Both the position numbers and the translations under genes were made by a program. Positions 27,165-36,108 of a stretch of DNA of 64,000 bases are shown one piece after another. Positions within the stretch are counted from its first letter, which is position 1. Every line of letters begins with the position of its first letter. This DNA is from CAVUQH01 sp963774445 (GTDB taxonomy: Bacteria; Myxococcota_A; Polyangia; Haliangiales; Haliangiaceae). The notes under the pieces are model-generated. The model did no database searches and had not been told where the DNA came from. It saw only the letters and a program-made list of their open reading frames with translations. The stretch is taken from assembly GCA_963774445.1 (NCBI GenBank), contig CAVZFC010000032.1:372001-436000 (forward strand), written 5' to 3'.

Positions 27165-28433
27165 ATGAGCGCCGTACTCGCACTGGTCGTCTTCGTCGGC
27201 GTCAGCGGTCCCGACTCCGGCAAGATCGACCGGCAGGTCGGCGCTCTGCTCCATCTCGATTCCTCCATCGAGCGGGTCCACGTCAGCTCGTCGCAGCTCG
27301 AGGCGCTCGGCGTTCCAACGCGCGGACCGCGGACCATGCGCACGATCAAGCGCAAGCTCCACGGCGCTGCCGTCGTCGCCGGCAAGGTAATCCGCACGCG
27401 GCACGGCGCGCACCTGCGCATGCTCCTCTACTCCAGCCGCGGCACCATGACCGACCTCCTCGAGGTGCCGATCCACGGCGACAAGCTCGACCGAAAAGCG
27501 ATCGCCAACCTGCGCGAGGTGCTGATACCCGCGGTGGCGGACCTCGATCCCAACAACGTGCAAGCCACTGACGACGACGACATCCAGATGGATGGCGACG
27601 ACGAGTCGCCGTTTGCGAAGTCGAAGGACGAGGCCAAGTCGCAAGACGACGGCGACGACCAGGACGATGCGGCAGCGTCCAGCGACGACAGCGACAGCGC
27701 CGATGCGACCGGCGACGACAGCGCCACTGGCGACAGCGACGACTACGAATCCGATCCGATCGGTCCGAACATGCCGACCCTGAGCATGCGCGCCTCGGTC
27801 GGTCTGGGCTTCGTCGCCCGCCAGTTCTCGCCGGTTCCCGAGACCATCCCCGGCTATACGTCGACCGCGGTCGGGTCGGTCCGATTTGCCGGAACCGTCC
27901 AACCGACCAAGACGCTGACCCTGCACCTCTCGGCCGAAAAGACCCTGGGCATGACCACCCAGATCGGCAACGAGACCGCGGCCACCTCGATCGGCCGCTG
28001 GCAGGGAACCGGCAGCTACATCCTCCACGAAGGAAAGATTCAGCTGGCCGCCGTCGGCGGTGTCGGCCGCCGCAACTTCGTCATCGAGAGCAAGGCGCCG
28101 ATGCGCTCGCCCGACGGCGACTACACCTATCTCGTCACTGGCGCCCAGGCCAGCACCAGCATCGGGTCGCGGGTCTTCCTCGGCGCGTTCATGGCGATCG
28201 AGCCGGTGGTCGGCGGCGCCCAGCCGACGCGCGACGCGTTCGGCCCGGCCCGGCGCTGGGCGCTGGAGATGTCTGGCGCACTGGGCGTGCGCGTGCGCGA
28301 TCACTTGTTCGTCGAGGCCCGCGCCGAATACCAGCGCTTCTCCTGGAGCTGGGCCAACGCCGGTGCGCGCGGTGCTGGCGGCGCCAGCGACGGCTACCCC
28401 GGCGCGACCGTTTCGTTCGGCGCGCTCTACTAG
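27165..28433 (+). CDS. outer-membrane-like protein with acidic linker
   Basis: A 422-residue protein starting 7 bp after the Rieske gene. Residues 1-130 form an alpha/beta domain of unknown type with a short hydrophobic N-terminus (MSAVLALVVFVGVSG). Residues about 140-195 are an Asp/Ser/Ala-rich disordered linker (DDDDIQMDGDDE, DDGDDQDDAAASSDD). Residues about 200-422 consist of long amphipathic beta strands (SMRASVGLGFVARQF, KTLTLHLSAEKTLGMTTQ, RVFLGAFMAIEPVVGG, ATVSFGALY) as in an outer-membrane barrel. I do not recognise a family. Confidence 0.65.
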   Translation: MSAVLALVVFVGVSGPDSGKIDRQVGALLHLDSSIERVHVSSSQLEALGVPTRGPRTMRTIKRKLHGAAVVAGKVIRTRHGAHLRMLLYSSRGTMTDLLEVPIHGDKLDRKAIANLREVLIPAVADLDPNNVQATDDDDIQMDGDDESPFAKSKDEAKSQDDGDDQDDAAASSDDSDSADATGDDSATGDSDDYESDPIGPNMPTLSMRASVGLGFVARQFSPVPETIPGYTSTAVGSVRFAGTVQPTKTLTLHLSAEKTLGMTTQIGNETAATSIGRWQGTGSYILHEGKIQLAAVGGVGRRNFVIESKAPMRSPDGDYTYLVTGAQASTSIGSRVFLGAFMAIEPVVGGAQPTRDAFGPARRWALEMSGALGVRVRDHLFVEARAEYQRFSWSWANAGARGAGGASDGYPGATVSFGALY

Positions 28434-28502
28434 CGGCGGGGCGGCCCCGGCGGCCGCGCGCGATTACTCCCGCACGCAAGCACTGCCGGCCTGCCGTCGC
28501 CT

Positions 28503-28519
28503 GCTGCAACGGTTGCGGA
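28503..28519. promoter_or_regulatory. palindromic operator candidate upstream of the V-ATPase operon
   Basis: GCTGCAACGGTTGCGGA contains CTGCAA-CGG-TTGCGG, fitting CTGCRR-N3-YYGCRG with one arm mismatch; centred about -85 from the expected start. A more degenerate CTGCCG direct repeat lies about 20 bp further upstream. Confidence 0.45.
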
Positions 28520-28569
28520 TCGGTGACGGATGCACCCGTAATTACGCACGCGTAAACTCCGGGGCTTCG

Positions 28570-28585
28570 TGGCACGCCGGGTGCA
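28570..28585 (+). promoter_or_regulatory. candidate sigma-54 promoter for the V-ATPase operon
   Basis: TGGCACGCCGGGTGCA has a perfect TGGCACG -24 box and a GTGCA -12 box at correct spacing. Expected start near 28596, 8 nt before the first ATG at 28604. Confidence 0.6.
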
Positions 28586-28603
28586 GCATCTTCGGCCGCG
28601 AAG

Positions 28604-28966
28604 ATGTGCGCCAAACCAGATCGGGCCCCACGTCCTGCCAGCGACCTGTCCGTGCTGCTCGAGGCCGAGCTGCGTGTGGAGGCGCTGCTCGAGCAGGCGC
28701 GCGCCGAGGCCGGGGCGATCCTGGCAGCGGCCCGCGCCGACGCCGACCGAGCCCGCGCCTCGATCGAGGTTCGCCGCGCCGAAGGTGAGCGGCGCATCGA
28801 CGCCGATGTCGCCGCCTCGAGCGCGGCGCGCCTTGACGCGCTCGAGCGCGACGCCGGCGCCGAGCTGGCCCACTATCGCGCGCTCGGCGGCCCCCGGCGG
28901 CGCGAGCTGGCGCGTTCGCTCGCCGCGATCCTGGCCGGTATCGCCCGCGGGGAGCCGCCGCCGTGA
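28604..28966 (+). CDS. V-type ATPase peripheral-stalk subunit G/H-like (NtpF position)
   Basis: A 120-residue protein, almost wholly a charged helix: LLEQARAEAGAILAAARADADRARASIEVRRAEGERR. This is the right-handed coiled-coil pattern of V/A-type ATPase subunit G/H (NtpF), which pairs with subunit E to form the peripheral stalk. It is the first gene of the operon and overlaps the next start by 4 bp (GTGA). Identification rests on position and coiled-coil pattern, since the family is poorly conserved. Confidence 0.75.
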   Translation: MCAKPDRAPRPASDLSVLLEAELRVEALLEQARAEAGAILAAARADADRARASIEVRRAEGERRIDADVAASSAARLDALERDAGAELAHYRALGGPRRRELARSLAAILAGIARGEPPP

Positions 28967-30852
28967 TCATCGAGATGAACCGGGTGCGGCTGCTCGGGCC
29001 GCGCGCGCGCCTGGGAGACACCCTCGCCGCGTTGCAAGACCTGGGCGCGGTGCACCTGGTCGAGCCGGTGCAGCAGCCGGGGCTCTCGCCGCACGGAATC
29101 GACCCGTCGGAACGGACGCGCCGCCGCCGCCTGGAGCGCGCGCTCGACGACGTCGAGGAGGCGCTGGCCGGGGTGACAGCCCTGGGCGGCCAGACCCCGG
29201 AGGTCGAGCCGGAGCCGGCCGCCGGCGAAGGCGCCGCGGCGCTGGCCGCACATCGGCTGCGCGTCCGCGTCGACCGGATGCGCGAGCGCGAGCGTACGCT
29301 GGTCGACGAACGCGACGCGCTGCGCATCTACGAGCCGCTGTTGCTCGACCTCGACGCCATCGGGCGCGGCGGCGGGCAGCGCTGGTTTTCCGCCTATCTC
29401 TTGCGGCTGCACGGCGTCGGTGCCGAGATCGTGGGCCGCTTTCGCGCCGCGCTCGATGACGCCCTCGACGGCGAGTACGACCTGCGGGTGCGCAGCCTGC
29501 CCGGCGGCGAGACGGCTCTGCTCCTGCTGGTCGCCGCCGGTCGCACCGAGGAGGCCGATCGCATGCTCGAGGAGGCGCGGGTCGAGGCCGCGCCGGTTCC
29601 GCCGGGCTTCGGCGGCCGGCCGCTGATCGACGTCCTGCAGCAGATGCGCCCGCGCTTGCGCCAGGTGGAGCACGAGCTGGCCGACCTCCGCGACGACGCG
29701 GCCGCCCTCGCCGCTGAGGCGCTGCCGACCCTCTGCTGGGCGCGCCAGCGCTTTCACGATCAGCTGATCGAGCTGGACGCGCGCACACGCTCGGCCGAAA
29801 CCGCCCACGCCTTCGTCGTCGAGGGCTGGTTGCCGGCACGCGAGCTGCCGGCGCTGCGTGTCGACATCGACCAGCGCCTCGACGGTGACGTCACGGTCGA
29901 GCAGGTCGCCAAGGCCGAGTGGTACGGGCAGGAGGCGCCGGTCGTCTTGTCGAACCCGCGCATCTTCGAGCCGTTCGAGCGGGTGACCGCACTGTTGCCG
30001 CTGCCGCGTTACGGCACCGTTGACCCGACTCCGTTCGTCGCCGTCTTCTTCCCGATGCTGTTCGGCATCGTGGTCGGTGACGTCGGCTATGGCGCGATGA
30101 TGATGCTGCTCGCCCTGATCATCCGCTGGCGCTCGGCGCCCGGCGGCATGGCCCGTGACATCTCCAAAATCGCCGCGGCGGTGGCCTCGTTCACGCTGAT
30201 CTTCGGCGTCCTGTACGGCGAGCTCTTCGGCGACCTCGGCGAGCGCCTGTTCGGCATGCGCGCGCTGTGGCTCGACCGCGAGGAGGCGGTGGTGCCGTTC
30301 CTCGCCCTGGCGGTGGCGCTGGGGCTGGTGCATCTGCTGCTCGGGCTGCTGCTCAGCGCCATCAACAAGCGGCGAAGTCGCCCGCGCGAGGCGCTGGGCG
30401 CCGGGCTGACCCTGGTGATGCTGGCGCTGATCGCCCTGGCCCTGCTGACCGCGTTCGAGCTGTTGCCGAAGGCCTTCTTCACGCCGGTGATCGTCGCGTT
30501 GCTGGTGGCGTTTCCCCTGCTGATCGCGGTCGAGGGATTCACCGCCCCGCTCGAGCTGCTGTCGATCGTCGGCCACGTCCTGTCGTATGCCCGCGTCATG
30601 GCGCTGGGCACGGCGTCGGTGATGCTGGCGGTGGTGGCCAACCGGATGGTCGGCGCTTTCGGCAGCGTGGTCGTCGGCGTCCTGTTCGCCCTGCTCTTTC
30701 ACCTGGTGAACTTCGCCATCGCCCTGTTCAGTCCCACGATTCACGTACTTCGCCTGCACTACGTCGAGTTCTTCGAGACCTTCTACAGCCCGGGAGGCTC
30801 GCGCTATCAACCGCTCGCGCACTGGAGCCCGGAGCCGGCGGCGAGCAGCTAG
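28963..30852 (+). CDS. ntpI: V-type ATPase subunit I (stator membrane subunit)
   Basis: A 629-residue subunit. The N-terminal half (1-330) is cytoplasmic with coiled coils. The C-terminal half has about seven membrane helices, beginning PFVAVFFPMLFGIVVGDVGYGAMM. The essential arginine that faces the rotor is expected in LSYARVMALG (about residues 543-552). It forms the ion half-channels next to the K ring and binds the peripheral stalks. GTG start overlaps the previous stop. Confidence 0.93.
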   Translation: MIIEMNRVRLLGPRARLGDTLAALQDLGAVHLVEPVQQPGLSPHGIDPSERTRRRRLERALDDVEEALAGVTALGGQTPEVEPEPAAGEGAAALAAHRLRVRVDRMRERERTLVDERDALRIYEPLLLDLDAIGRGGGQRWFSAYLLRLHGVGAEIVGRFRAALDDALDGEYDLRVRSLPGGETALLLLVAAGRTEEADRMLEEARVEAAPVPPGFGGRPLIDVLQQMRPRLRQVEHELADLRDDAAALAAEALPTLCWARQRFHDQLIELDARTRSAETAHAFVVEGWLPARELPALRVDIDQRLDGDVTVEQVAKAEWYGQEAPVVLSNPRIFEPFERVTALLPLPRYGTVDPTPFVAVFFPMLFGIVVGDVGYGAMMMLLALIIRWRSAPGGMARDISKIAAAVASFTLIFGVLYGELFGDLGERLFGMRALWLDREEAVVPFLALAVALGLVHLLLGLLLSAINKRRSRPREALGAGLTLVMLALIALALLTAFELLPKAFFTPVIVALLVAFPLLIAVEGFTAPLELLSIVGHVLSYARVMALGTASVMLAVVANRMVGAFGSVVVGVLFALLFHLVNFAIALFSPTIHVLRLHYVEFFETFYSPGGSRYQPLAHWSPEPAASS

Positions 30853-30861
30853 GAGACCGTC

Positions 30862-31080
30862 ATGAACCTCCTCTGGATCAGCATCGGAGCCGCCGTGGCC
30901 ATCGCCGGAACCGCGCTGGCCACCGCCTGGGCGCAATCCCGAATCGGCTCCTCCGCTGCGGCCATGCTGGCGGAGAAGCCGGAGCTGCGCACCACCGCGG
31001 TGCTGATGATCGCCATTCCCGAGACCATGGTGATCCTCGGCTTCGTCATCGCGGTGCTCATCATCCTGCAGGGCGGCTAG
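30862..31080 (+). CDS. ntpK: V-type ATPase subunit K (c-ring, one hairpin)
   Basis: A 72-residue subunit with two membrane helices, so an 8-kDa single-hairpin type rather than the 16-kDa duplicated type. The ion-binding glutamate is in AIPETMVILGF of helix 2. The loop segment AMLAEKPEL corresponds to the polar loop. In helix 1, Gln in AWAQSRIG lies 15 residues before the loop Pro, the same offset as the Na+-binding Gln of Ilyobacter c subunits, and the Glu is followed by Thr (Ser there). This suggests Na+ coupling, an inference. GGAGACC precedes the ATG. Confidence 0.9.
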   Translation: MNLLWISIGAAVAIAGTALATAWAQSRIGSSAAAMLAEKPELRTTAVLMIAIPETMVILGFVIAVLIILQGG

Positions 31081-31089
31081 GAGCGCGCC

Positions 31090-31656
31090 GTGGCGATCAG
31101 CGACCTCGTGCGCGCGCTCGAGACCGAGGCGGCGGAACGGACCCTCGCGGTCCGCGAGGACGCCCTGCGCGAGGCCGCCGCGCTGCGCGACCAGGCGGCG
31201 CTGAGCGACGCCGCGGCGCTCGAGGGCGAGCTGGAGCGCTACCGCGCGCGCGTGCAGGCGACCGCGGATGCCGGCGTCAGCGCCGCCGCCCGCGTCCGCC
31301 GCAACACCGTGCTGGAGGCGCGCGCCGCGGCGCTGGAGTCGCTCCGGGGCGCGGTCGAGAAGGCGCTCCCCGAGCTGTTCGATCAGCCCGACGGTCCGGC
31401 GCTGTTCGACGCGCTGGTCGACCTGGCGCTGTCGGCCCGCGGCACCGGTGCCGCTGTGCTGCGAGCGCCGCCGCGCTGGGTCGAGCGCGCCCGGGCTCGC
31501 GCTTCCGGCGCCGACGTGGTGTCCGACGGCGAGGTCGGCTCCGGGGTCCTGCTCGAAGAAGACGGCGGCCGCGTCGCCGTGGAGGCCACCCTGGAGGCGC
31601 TGCTCGACCGGTTCTGGCCGCGCCTGCGCATCGCCGCTCTGGAGGACGCGCCGTGA
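31090..31656 (+). CDS. ntpE: V-type ATPase subunit E (peripheral stalk)
   Basis: A 188-residue protein from GTG 31090. Residues 1-85 are a long charged helix (ALETEAAERTLAVREDALREAA) that pairs with the G-like subunit; the C-terminal half (about 95-188) is the globular head that binds the catalytic hexamer and contains SDGEVGSGVLLEEDGGRVAVE. The stop overlaps the next start (GTGA). Length is normal for bacterial E subunits. Confidence 0.85.
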   Translation: MAISDLVRALETEAAERTLAVREDALREAAALRDQAALSDAAALEGELERYRARVQATADAGVSAAARVRRNTVLEARAAALESLRGAVEKALPELFDQPDGPALFDALVDLALSARGTGAAVLRAPPRWVERARARASGADVVSDGEVGSGVLLEEDGGRVAVEATLEALLDRFWPRLRIAALEDAP

Positions 31657-32642
31657 TCTGGACCGACCTCGGCGCGCGGGCGCGTGGGCTGTCCTCGTCG
31701 CTGATCGCCCCGGCGGCGCTCGCCGCAGTCGACCGCGCCGTGGACCGCCCGACCCTGGTCACCGCGCTGATCGCCGGCGGCTACGCGCCGGTCGCCGTTG
31801 ACGACGGGCGGCCGGAGGCGGTCGAGCGCGCCGCGCGGGACCGCACCGAGCACGATCTGGACGCCCTCTCTCGCTGGTCCGGCGACCGCGCCGACGCGCT
31901 CGCGGTCGTGCTCGAGGACGAAGACCGCCTCAGCCTGCGCGCGCTGCTCCGCGGGCTGGTGGCCGGCGCGCCGGCCGATCGCCGCCTGGCCGGCTGCGTG
32001 CCGACCCCGCGGCTGCCAGCCGCGCTGCTGGACACCCTCTCTCGCGCCGCCTCGGGGACCGAATTGGTGACGGCGTTGGCGCGCCGCGGGCTCGGTGAAG
32101 CCGATGTCCTGCGCTCGATCGTCGGCCGCGCGCCGATCGATCTCGCCGCCGCCGAACGCGCTCTGGCCGGCCGCCTGGCCGCCCGCGCGCAACGTCACCA
32201 GCGAGCCGGCGGTCGCGCCCTGGCCTGTTTCGTGACCGCGCTCGTCGACAGCGTCAACGCGGAGGCCGCGCTGCTCCTGGCCGGGCGCGGCGCCGGCGTC
32301 GACGCCGCGGCCTGCTTCCTGCCCGGCGGCGTGCGCCTGTCGGCCGAGCGTTTCGCCGCCGCCACCGGCGCCACGACCGCCGAGGCGCGCGCGATCCTGC
32401 AACGCTGCTTCCGCGGCACGCCGATCGCCGGGGCGATCGAACGCCTGCACCTGCACCCGGGCGCCGTCGATGACGCCGCGCTCGACTGGCAGCTCGACAC
32501 CCAGCGTCGACTCCGCCGGCTCGAGCCGCACGGCCCGGCCCCGGTGCTGGCGCTGCTCCTGGCTCGTCGCGTCGAGCTCCGCCGCGTGCGCCACGCCCTG
32601 TGGCGGCTGCTGCTGGCGCCGTCGCCGGGAGGCACGCCGTGA
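31653..32642 (+). CDS. ntpC: V-type ATPase subunit C (rotor-ring adaptor)
   Basis: A 329-residue, almost all-helical protein from GTG 31653. The family couples the central stalk (D, F) to the K ring. It is weakly conserved; LSLRALLRGLVAG and the terminal ARRVELRRVRHALWRLLL agree with NtpC/AtpC proteins, and the position between E and F supports the call. GTGA overlaps exist at both ends, showing translational coupling. Confidence 0.85.
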   Translation: MIWTDLGARARGLSSSLIAPAALAAVDRAVDRPTLVTALIAGGYAPVAVDDGRPEAVERAARDRTEHDLDALSRWSGDRADALAVVLEDEDRLSLRALLRGLVAGAPADRRLAGCVPTPRLPAALLDTLSRAASGTELVTALARRGLGEADVLRSIVGRAPIDLAAAERALAGRLAARAQRHQRAGGRALACFVTALVDSVNAEAALLLAGRGAGVDAAACFLPGGVRLSAERFAAATGATTAEARAILQRCFRGTPIAGAIERLHLHPGAVDDAALDWQLDTQRRLRRLEPHGPAPVLALLLARRVELRRVRHALWRLLLAPSPGGTP

Positions 32643-32971
32643 AGGCCGCCGTTCGCGCCATCTGCCGCCCCGAGGTCGCGCTCGGCCTGGGCCTGGCCGG
32701 CATCGCACCGATCGAGGTGGCCGACGCCGACGGCGCTGCCGCCGCGCTGCGCGACCTGGCTGGAGCGCCGGCGGCCGGCGGCGTGATCCTCGTCGAGCGC
32801 CCGCTGTTCGATGGTCTGCCGCCCGCGCTGCGCCGGCAGATCGAGCGGGCCGGCCAGCCGATCCTGGTGCCGTTCCCCGGGCCCGCCCCCGCCGTCGGCG
32901 CGCGCGCGCCCGACGAGGACGTGCTGGAGATCCTCCGCCAGGCGATCGGCTATCGGGTGAGGCTGCGATGA
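32639..32971 (+). CDS. ntpG: V-type ATPase subunit F (central stalk; NtpG position)
   Basis: A 110-residue Rossmann-like subunit from GTG 32639: CRPEVALGLGLAGI, then GGVILVERPLFDGLP and PILVPFPGP are the family's strand-helix elements. It regulates rotation at the central stalk with subunit D. The start overlaps the C stop (GTGA) and the stop overlaps the A start (ATGA). Confidence 0.85.
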   Translation: MKAAVRAICRPEVALGLGLAGIAPIEVADADGAAAALRDLAGAPAAGGVILVERPLFDGLPPALRRQIERAGQPILVPFPGPAPAVGARAPDEDVLEILRQAIGYRVRLR

Positions 32972-34728
32972 CCGCCGTGCTCACGCGCATCACCGGAACC
33001 CTGGCGCACGCCCGGCCGCTGCCCGACGTACGCCTGTACGAGCTGGTCCGTGTCGGCGAGCGCGGCCTGCTGGGCGAGGTCATCCGGATCGATCGCGATA
33101 TGGCCACGCTGCAGATCTACGAAGACACCACCGGGCTGACCCTCGGGGCCCCGGTCGTCGCGACCGGCGCCCCGCTGACGGTCGAGCTGGGACCGGGCCT
33201 GCTGGGTGCGATCCTCGACGGAGTCGGCCGCCCGCTGGCCCGCCTCGCCGACGCCAGCGGCGACTTCATCGTCGCCGGTGCCACCGCGCCCACGCTCGAG
33301 CAGGAGCGCTGCTGGCAGTTCCAGCAACGCGCACGCGTCGGCGACCAGGTCGGTCCCGGCGACGTGCTCGGCGCCGTCGAAGAGCAGCCCGGCTTCGAGC
33401 ACCTGATCCTGGTCCCGCACGACGCTGGCGGCCGCCTCGTCGAGTTGGCGACCGGTGACCTCCGCGCTGGCGATCGCGTGGGCCTGCTCGACGACGGCAC
33501 CGTCCTCGGCCTCACCCATCGCTGGCCGCTGCGCACCCCGCGCCCGGTGGCCGCGCGGCTGGCCGCCGACCGGCCGCTGATCACCGGCCAGCGGATCTTC
33601 GACTTCCTCTTTCCCGTCGCCGAGGGCGGCACCGTCGCGGTGCCCGGCGGCTTCGGCACCGGCAAGACGGTGATCGAGCAGTCGCTGGCCAAGTTCGCCG
33701 CCACCGACATCGTCATCTTCGTCGGCTGCGGCGAGCGCGGCAACGAGATGGCCGAAGTGCTCGAAGAGTTCCCCCGCCTGGTCGACCCGCGCACCGGCCG
33801 CCCGCTGATGGAGCGCACCGTGCTGGTGGTCAACACCTCCAATATGCCGGTGGTCGCGCGCGAGGCGTCGGTCTATCTCGGCATCACCATCGCCGAGCTC
33901 TACCGCGACATGGGCTACCGCGTGGCCGTGATGGTCGACAGCCTGTCGCGCTGGGCCGAGGCGCTTCGCGACATCGCCGCGCGCCTGCAGGAGATGCCCG
34001 GCGAGGAGGGCTATCCGACCTACATGGCCAGCCGCCTCGGCCAGCTGTACGAGCGCGCCGGACGCGCCCGCGCCATCGGGCACCCGAAGCGCGAGGGCGC
34101 GCTCAGCCTGGTATGCGCCGTGTCGCCGCCGGGCGGTGACTTCTCCGAGCCGGTGACCCAGGCCTCGTTGCGCGTGGCCGGAGCGATGTGGGCGCTCGAC
34201 GCCTCGCTGGCCCACCAGCGACAGTTCCCCGCGGTCGAACTGGTCGACCAGCTACTCGCTCTACACCGGGACCACGCAGGACTGGTTTGCCCGGCAGGCG
34301 GGCGCAGACTGGCCGGCGCACCGCCAGCGCCTGCTGGCGCTGTTACAGCGCGACAGCGAGCTGCGTGAGATCGCCAGCCTGCTCGGCGCGGAGGCGATGC
34401 AGGACGCCGACCGCGTGGTGCTCGAGATCGCTCGCATGGTCCGCGAGCACCTCCTCGGGCAGAGCGCCTTCGACGAGCACGACGCCTACTCGACGGTGGA
34501 CAAGACCGCGCTGATGGCGCGCCTGGCCGTGGCCGCGCTGGAGGCTGCCGAGGGCGCCGTGGCCGCCGGCGCCGCCGCGACCGAGCTCGACCTGTCCGGC
34601 CTGCGCCGGGCCTTTGCCGAGCTGCGCCGCAGCGCCACCGCCGACCTGCCGGCCGTCTCCGCGCAGGTCACCGCCGCCATCGATTGGGTCACCCGGGCCG
34701 GCGTCCACGCCCAGGAGGCGCTCCCGCG
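32968..34728 (+). CDS. ntpA: V-type ATPase catalytic subunit A, frame broken near 34237
   Basis: About 586 residues when one extra base is removed. N-terminal barrel and non-homologous region, then Walker A PGGFGTGKT at about residue 227, the catalytic Glu in GCGERGNEM, and DSLSRWAEALR. At 34234-34240 the sequence is GTCGAAC; GTCGAC would restore PAVDWSTSYSLYTG, a highly conserved stretch, and continue into the C-terminal helical domain (LALLQRDSELREIASLLG, TVDKTALMARL). Uncorrected, the protein stops at 34368. After correction there is no stop where expected near 34728; the frame stays open to 34864 inside the B gene. Confidence 0.88.
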
Positions 34729-36108
34729 ATCCCCCGCCGCACCTACCGCGGCGCCCGCGGCCTGGCCGGCGCCCTGCTCTACCTCGAGGACACCGCCAGC
34801 GTCGCCATCGGCGAGGCGGTCGACATCCGCGAGCCGGGACGACCGCCGCGGCGCGGCCAGGTAATCGACGCCGGCCGAGACGTCACCGTGATCCAGGTGC
34901 TGGAGGAGACTCTGGGCCTGTCCCCATCACGCGCCCAGATCACCCTGACCGGCGAGGTCGCCCACGCCGCCGTCGGCCGCGAGCTCCTGGGCCGCTCACT
35001 GACCGGCGTCGGCGCGCCGATCGACGGCCTACCCGCCCCCGTGGGCGACGCGCTGCGGCCGATCTGGGGCGCACCGATGAACCCGTCGCGCCGGCTGCCG
35101 CCCGCCGACTTCATCGAGACCGGCGTCTCCGCCATCGATGGAATGAGCACCCTGGTGCGCGGCCAGAAGCTGCCGATCTTTTCCGGCGCCGGCCTCCCTG
35201 CCCTCGAGCTCGCCGCGCAGATCGTCGAGCACGCGCGCGTCGCCAGTGGCGAGCAGTTCGCCGTCGTCTTCGCCGCGGTCGGCATCACCTCGCGCGAGAG
35301 CCGTGAGTTCGTCGATCGCTTCCGTGGCAGCCGCGCCCTGGAGCGGACGGTCCTCTACCTGAACGAGACCCGCGACCCGACCATCGAGCAGCTGCTCACC
35401 CCGCGCTTCGCCCTGACCCAGGCCGAGTATCTGGCCTTCGAGTGCGGCATGCACGTCCTGGTGGTAATGGCCGACGTCGCCCACTACTGCGAAACCCTGC
35501 GCCAGGTCGCGGCCGCCCGCGACGAAGTGCCCGGCCGCCGCGGCTACCCCGGCTACATGTACACCGACCTGGCGACCCTGTTCGAGCGCGCCGGCATCCT
35601 GCGCGACCGCCCCGGCTCGGTCACCCAGCTGCCGATCCTGACCATGCCGGACGACGACATCACTCACCCGATTCCCGACCTCACCGGCTACATCACCGAG
35701 GGCCAGGTGGTGCTCAGCCGCGAGCTCCACGCCCAGGGCATCTTTCCACCGATCGACGTCCTGCCGTCCCTGTCGCGGTTGATGAACGCGGGCATCGGCC
35801 CCGAGAAGACCGTGCCCGAGCACCGCCGCTGGGCCGACCAGCTCTACGCGATCTACGCCCGCGGCCGCGACGCCCGCCTTATGGCGACCATCGTCGGCGA
35901 GGGCGGCCTGAGCGACGCCGACCGCCGGGCGCTGACGTTTGCCGATCAGTTCGAGCGCGACCTCGTCGCCCAGGGTACCGCCCGCCGAACCATCGCCGAC
36001 ACCGTCGCCATCGGCTGGCGGTTGCTCGAAGCCCTACCCCGCGACGACCTCGAGCGGATCGACGACGCCACCTGGGCCCTGCGCCCGCGGGCGGAGAGCC
36101 TGTCATGA
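34684..36108 (+). CDS. ntpB: V-type ATPase non-catalytic subunit B, start codon unclear
   Basis: The body is a normal B subunit of about 459 residues: GALLYLEDTASVAIGE, TGVSAIDGMSTLVRGQKLPIFSGAGLP (degenerate P-loop), AVGITSRE, GYPGYMYTDLATLFERAG and the Ser/Arg-containing PSLSRLMNAGIG. The only in-frame canonical start is TTG 34684, which adds 15 non-conserved residues. An AGGAGG site at 34713-34718 points instead to 34729, where the codon is ATC. A GTGATC there would restore the GTGA overlap used at most junctions of this operon. The stop overlaps subunit D (ATGA). Confidence 0.93.
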   Translation: MGHPGRRPRPGGAPAIPRRTYRGARGLAGALLYLEDTASVAIGEAVDIREPGRPPRRGQVIDAGRDVTVIQVLEETLGLSPSRAQITLTGEVAHAAVGRELLGRSLTGVGAPIDGLPAPVGDALRPIWGAPMNPSRRLPPADFIETGVSAIDGMSTLVRGQKLPIFSGAGLPALELAAQIVEHARVASGEQFAVVFAAVGITSRESREFVDRFRGSRALERTVLYLNETRDPTIEQLLTPRFALTQAEYLAFECGMHVLVVMADVAHYCETLRQVAAARDEVPGRRGYPGYMYTDLATLFERAGILRDRPGSVTQLPILTMPDDDITHPIPDLTGYITEGQVVLSRELHAQGIFPPIDVLPSLSRLMNAGIGPEKTVPEHRRWADQLYAIYARGRDARLMATIVGEGGLSDADRRALTFADQFERDLVAQGTARRTIADTVAIGWRLLEALPRDDLERIDDATWALRPRAESLS

